7,735 bases of DNA from Tidjanibacter sp. (lineage in GTDB: Bacteria; Bacteroidota; Bacteroidia; Bacteroidales; Rikenellaceae): contig JAFNVE010000003.1 in NCBI GenBank assembly GCA_017379955.1, positions 1 through 7,735 of the forward strand. Reading direction: 5' to 3'. Both the position numbers and the translations under genes were made by a program. Below the pieces are notes generated by a model that saw only the letters and a program-made list of their open reading frames with translations, ran no database searches and was not told the origin of the DNA. Positions 6,486-7,735 of this stretch are shown here, piece after piece (position 1 is the first letter of the stretch; each line of letters opens with the position of its first letter).

Positions 6486-6821
6486 TTACAGCCCTCTAAT
6501 CTTTCTGATCTGCTCGCTAATCTCCTCCCACGAGTGGTCGAGTTCGGCAAGTGCCGCACGACCCTTGTCGGTGAGCATATAGTACTTGCGGGGAGGGCCT
6601 TGTGGCGACTCCTCCCAACGATATGAGAGCAGACCTTGGTTCTTCTGTCGGGTGAGGATAGGGTAGAGCGTTCCCTCCACCACAATCATCTCCGACTCTT
6701 TGAGCGCGGCGATAATCTCTGGCGTATAACTGTCGCCACGCGAGAGGATGGAGAGCACACAGTACTCAATCACACCCTTACGCATCTGCGTCTTGATATT
6801 TTCAACATTAATCTCTGCCAT
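6486..6821 (-). CDS. PadR-family transcriptional regulator
   Basis: A 111-residue protein of the short PadR type. Residues about 14-90 form the winged helix-turn-helix, with the family signature EGTLYPILTRQKNQGLL (49-65), the wing PQGPPRKYYMLTDKG (73-87) and a C-terminal dimerisation helix (about 90-110). PadR proteins are dimeric repressors that commonly control their own operon and often respond to a small ligand or cell-envelope insult. The gene sits between pspC genes, 12 bases after the 72-residue pspC and 39 bases before the 434-residue one, so it most likely controls this operon. Candidate operators are the inverted repeat over the operon promoter (7624-7642) and the palindrome at 7071-7085. 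The inducing signal cannot be read from the sequence. Confidence 0.95.
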   Translation of the reverse strand: MAEINVENIKTQMRKGVIEYCVLSILSRGDSYTPEIIAALKESEMIVVEGTLYPILTRQKNQGLLSYRWEESPQGPPRKYYMLTDKGRAALAELDHSWEEISEQIRKIRGL

Positions 6822-6833
6822 AGTTCACCAATT

Positions 6834-7052
6834 TTATTGTGGTCTGTTGGGTACTACCAAACAGACAAACAGGTAGGTAAGCAACATCGGGATAAAGGGG
6901 GTGAAGAATAACACCACCGCCAAAACCCTTGTTACTGTGGGGTCTATATTAAGATACTCGGCCACACCAGCACATACTCCGGCTAACATCTTGTTGTTCG
7001 AACGATAGAGGCGACGCGGCCCACCATTGTTGTTATCATTATATACTTCCAT
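6834..7052 (-). CDS. Minimal PspC-domain protein
   Basis: A 72-residue protein that is essentially one PspC domain. A polar Asn-rich start (NDNNNGG) is followed by RRLYRS at 13-18 and AGVCAGVAEYLNIDP at 24-38. One or two hydrophobic membrane segments cover about 42-67, and the protein ends in VVPNRPQ. It is probably a small inner-membrane stress protein or partner of the two longer PspC proteins in the operon. It lies 49 bases after the 157-residue pspC gene and 12 bases before padR. The ATG at 7050-7052 is preceded by seven A and CTAAAAGT, with no Shine-Dalgarno sequence. Confidence 0.95.
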   Translation of the reverse strand: MEVYNDNNNGGPRRLYRSNNKMLAGVCAGVAEYLNIDPTVTRVLAVVLFFTPFIPMLLTYLFVCLVVPNRPQ

Positions 7053-7059
7053 TTTTTTT

Positions 7060-7085
7060 ACTTTTAGTTGGTTACAAATTGTAAC
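7060..7085 (-). promoter_or_regulatory. 15-bp palindrome and start-region motif before the minimal pspC
   Basis: GTTACAA-A-TTGTAAC (7071-7085) is a perfect inverted repeat with 7-bp arms and a single central base, in the 49-base spacer between two pspC genes. CTAAAAGT (7060-7067) follows it on the minus strand, 7 bases before the ATG. With almost no loop it is a better candidate for a dimeric-protein binding site than for an RNA hairpin; PadR is the obvious local candidate. The minus strand also reads TACAATTTG, one base too long to be a proper -7 box. Confidence 0.42.
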
Positions 7086-7101
7086 TTGGTTGTTCTATTT
7101 T

Positions 7102-7575
7102 TTATTTGTTGGGGTTGAGGGGGATAAGTGCCCAAAGGATGATGTAGACCCAAAGGCTCAGACCACCAAAGAAGGTGCAGAAGAAGACGATGAGTCGGAG
7201 AGCGGTGAGGTTTACACCAAAATACTCCGCCAAACCTGCACATACACCACCAATCACCTTGTCGCGCGAGCGATAGAGTCGGCGTTTGCTCTCTACCTGG
7301 GGAGTGTTGGGTGTGCGACGGACGCCAAAATTGTCGCCGGGGCCGATGATGGATTTTATCTCGTTTACAAAGGCGATTGTCACCACCTCGTTCTCGCCTA
7401 CACGCTCAGTGAGCAGGTCGCCAATGCGGTTCTCCACATCCATCACTGTCTCCTCAGCCACCGACTCCTCGCAGCAGTTGCGGATATCTTCGAGGTATGC
7501 GTTGAGCAGAACAAATGCATCTTCATCGATGGTAAATGCCACATTTCCAATACGTACGTTCAGAGTTTTTTTCAT
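7102..7575 (-). CDS. PspC-domain protein with N-terminal Bacteroidetes domain
   Basis: A 157-residue protein and the first gene of the PspC-PadR operon. Residues 1-80 are the N-terminal domain shared with the 434-residue paralogue (LNVRIGNVAFTIDEDAF, DVENRIGDLL). A linker (81-97) leads to the PspC domain at 98-153, with RRLYR (98-102), GGVCAGLAEYFGV (109-121) and a hydrophobic membrane region (about 125-152). It is probably an inner-membrane protein with the N-terminal domain in the cytoplasm. A TTG codon at 7587 would add four residues. The ATG at 7575 was chosen because MKKTLNVRIG then aligns end to end with MNKIVKVSIAG of the paralogue and because it has an A-rich upstream region. Its promoter is at 7628-7660. 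Confidence 0.94.
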   Translation of the reverse strand: MKKTLNVRIGNVAFTIDEDAFVLLNAYLEDIRNCCEESVAEETVMDVENRIGDLLTERVGENEVVTIAFVNEIKSIIGPGDNFGVRRTPNTPQVESKRRLYRSRDKVIGGVCAGLAEYFGVNLTALRLIVFFCTFFGGLSLWVYIILWALIPLNPNK

Positions 7576-7623
7576 TTTTTCACTCAATTTTATAGGGTTG
7601 TTTGTAATTCAAGGTTGTTTCAC

Positions 7624-7642
7624 TTTGCAAATATAATGCAAA
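7624..7642. promoter_or_regulatory. Inverted repeat over the -7 box: candidate operator of the PspC-PadR operon
   Basis: TTTGCA-AATATAA-TGCAAA is a perfect 6-bp inverted repeat with a 7-base spacer, centred on the -7 box at 7628-7635. A dimer bound here would block RNA polymerase, fitting autorepression by the operon's PadR protein. A second, weaker repeat, GGTA-N8-TACC (7648-7663), covers the -33 region. Part of the symmetry comes from the TTTG of the promoter itself, which lowers confidence. Confidence 0.45.
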
Positions 7643-7660
7643 ATTTAGGTACTATGCAAT
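7628..7660 (-). promoter_or_regulatory. Promoter of the PspC-PadR operon
   Basis: The minus strand reads TATATTTG (7628-7635), an exact match to the Bacteroidetes -7 box TAnnTTTG. ATTG lies 21 bases upstream (7657-7660), a 3-of-4 match to the -33 TTTG. The predicted transcription start is near 7620, giving a leader of about 45 bases to the ATG at 7575. Confidence 0.7.
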
Positions 7661-7670
7661 ACCAAGTAGT

Positions 7671-7699
7671 AAAAAAATCTGCAATGGGGGATTTTTTTT
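7671..7699. other. A-tract / T-tract inverted repeat upstream of the operon promoter
   Basis: AAAAAAATC (7671-7679) and GATTTTTTT (7690-7698) are a perfect 9-bp inverted repeat with a 10-base spacer. Relative to the predicted start it lies at about -50 to -80, where A/T tracts can act as curved or UP-type activating DNA. It could also be the remnant of a hairpin belonging to a gene beyond the window. Confidence 0.3.
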
Positions 7700-7708
7700 T
7701 GTGGGGCG

Positions 7709-7735
7709 GATAGGAATAATGGGAGAAAGGGGAAA
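7709..7735 (+). repeat. Three units of the 9-bp repeat family, running off the window
   Basis: The plus strand reads GATAGGAAT, AATGGGAGA and AAGGGGAAA, contiguous and with the same 9-base period as the array at 2385-2429. A 15-base stretch, ATAGGAATAATGGGA, differs at one position from the minus strand of that array. The array may continue beyond base 7735. Confidence 0.5.

Noticed and set aside
7576..7587. TTG start at 7587 for the first pspC gene
   Set aside because: The ATG at 7575 aligns exactly with the start of the long paralogue and has an A-rich upstream region, so the four-residue extension is unlikely.

Overview
The window looks like chromosomal DNA of a member of the Bacteroidales, possibly an Alistipes-like Rikenellaceae. 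This is inferred from three things: promoters of the Bacteroidetes TTTG / TAnnTTTG type, A-rich start regions with no Shine-Dalgarno sequence, and the family content (PheS with a four-cysteine insert, several PspC proteins with the Bacteroidetes N-terminal domain, a TPR lipoprotein). The genus is a guess. All eight genes lie on the minus strand, so transcription runs from high to low coordinates.

Right part (about 5142-7735): a promoter at 7628-7660, overlapped by an inverted repeat, leads into four tightly spaced genes. In order of transcription these are a 157-residue PspC protein, a 72-residue minimal PspC protein, a PadR-family repressor, and a 434-residue multi-pass PspC protein. This reads as a self-regulated envelope-stress (phage-shock-like) operon. 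No terminator follows the last gene.

Middle part (2434-5121): a near-perfect Bacteroidetes promoter at 5089-5121 drives a secreted M28-type zinc peptidase and a small four-helix membrane protein of the DUF5668/LiaI-LiaF transmembrane type. A strong intrinsic terminator at 2429-2468 ends this unit. The start regions of the peptidase gene and of the 72-residue pspC share an 8-mer at identical spacing plus an upstream GTTACAA, which may link the two units.

Left part (1-2064): pheS (phenylalanyl-tRNA synthetase alpha subunit), then after 41 bases the start of a TPR lipoprotein gene that runs off the window at base 1.

The 2065-2491 gap is the most unusual stretch. It holds five perfectly contiguous 9-bp repeat units, a 122-base element that folds into an almost fully paired four-way junction (cloverleaf), two further small hairpins, and a weak pheS promoter. 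A second short array of the same 9-bp repeat family, in opposite orientation, sits at the right edge of the window (7709-7735), so the two arrays flank the stress-gene block. No mobile-element gene, CRISPR array, tRNA or rRNA was seen.
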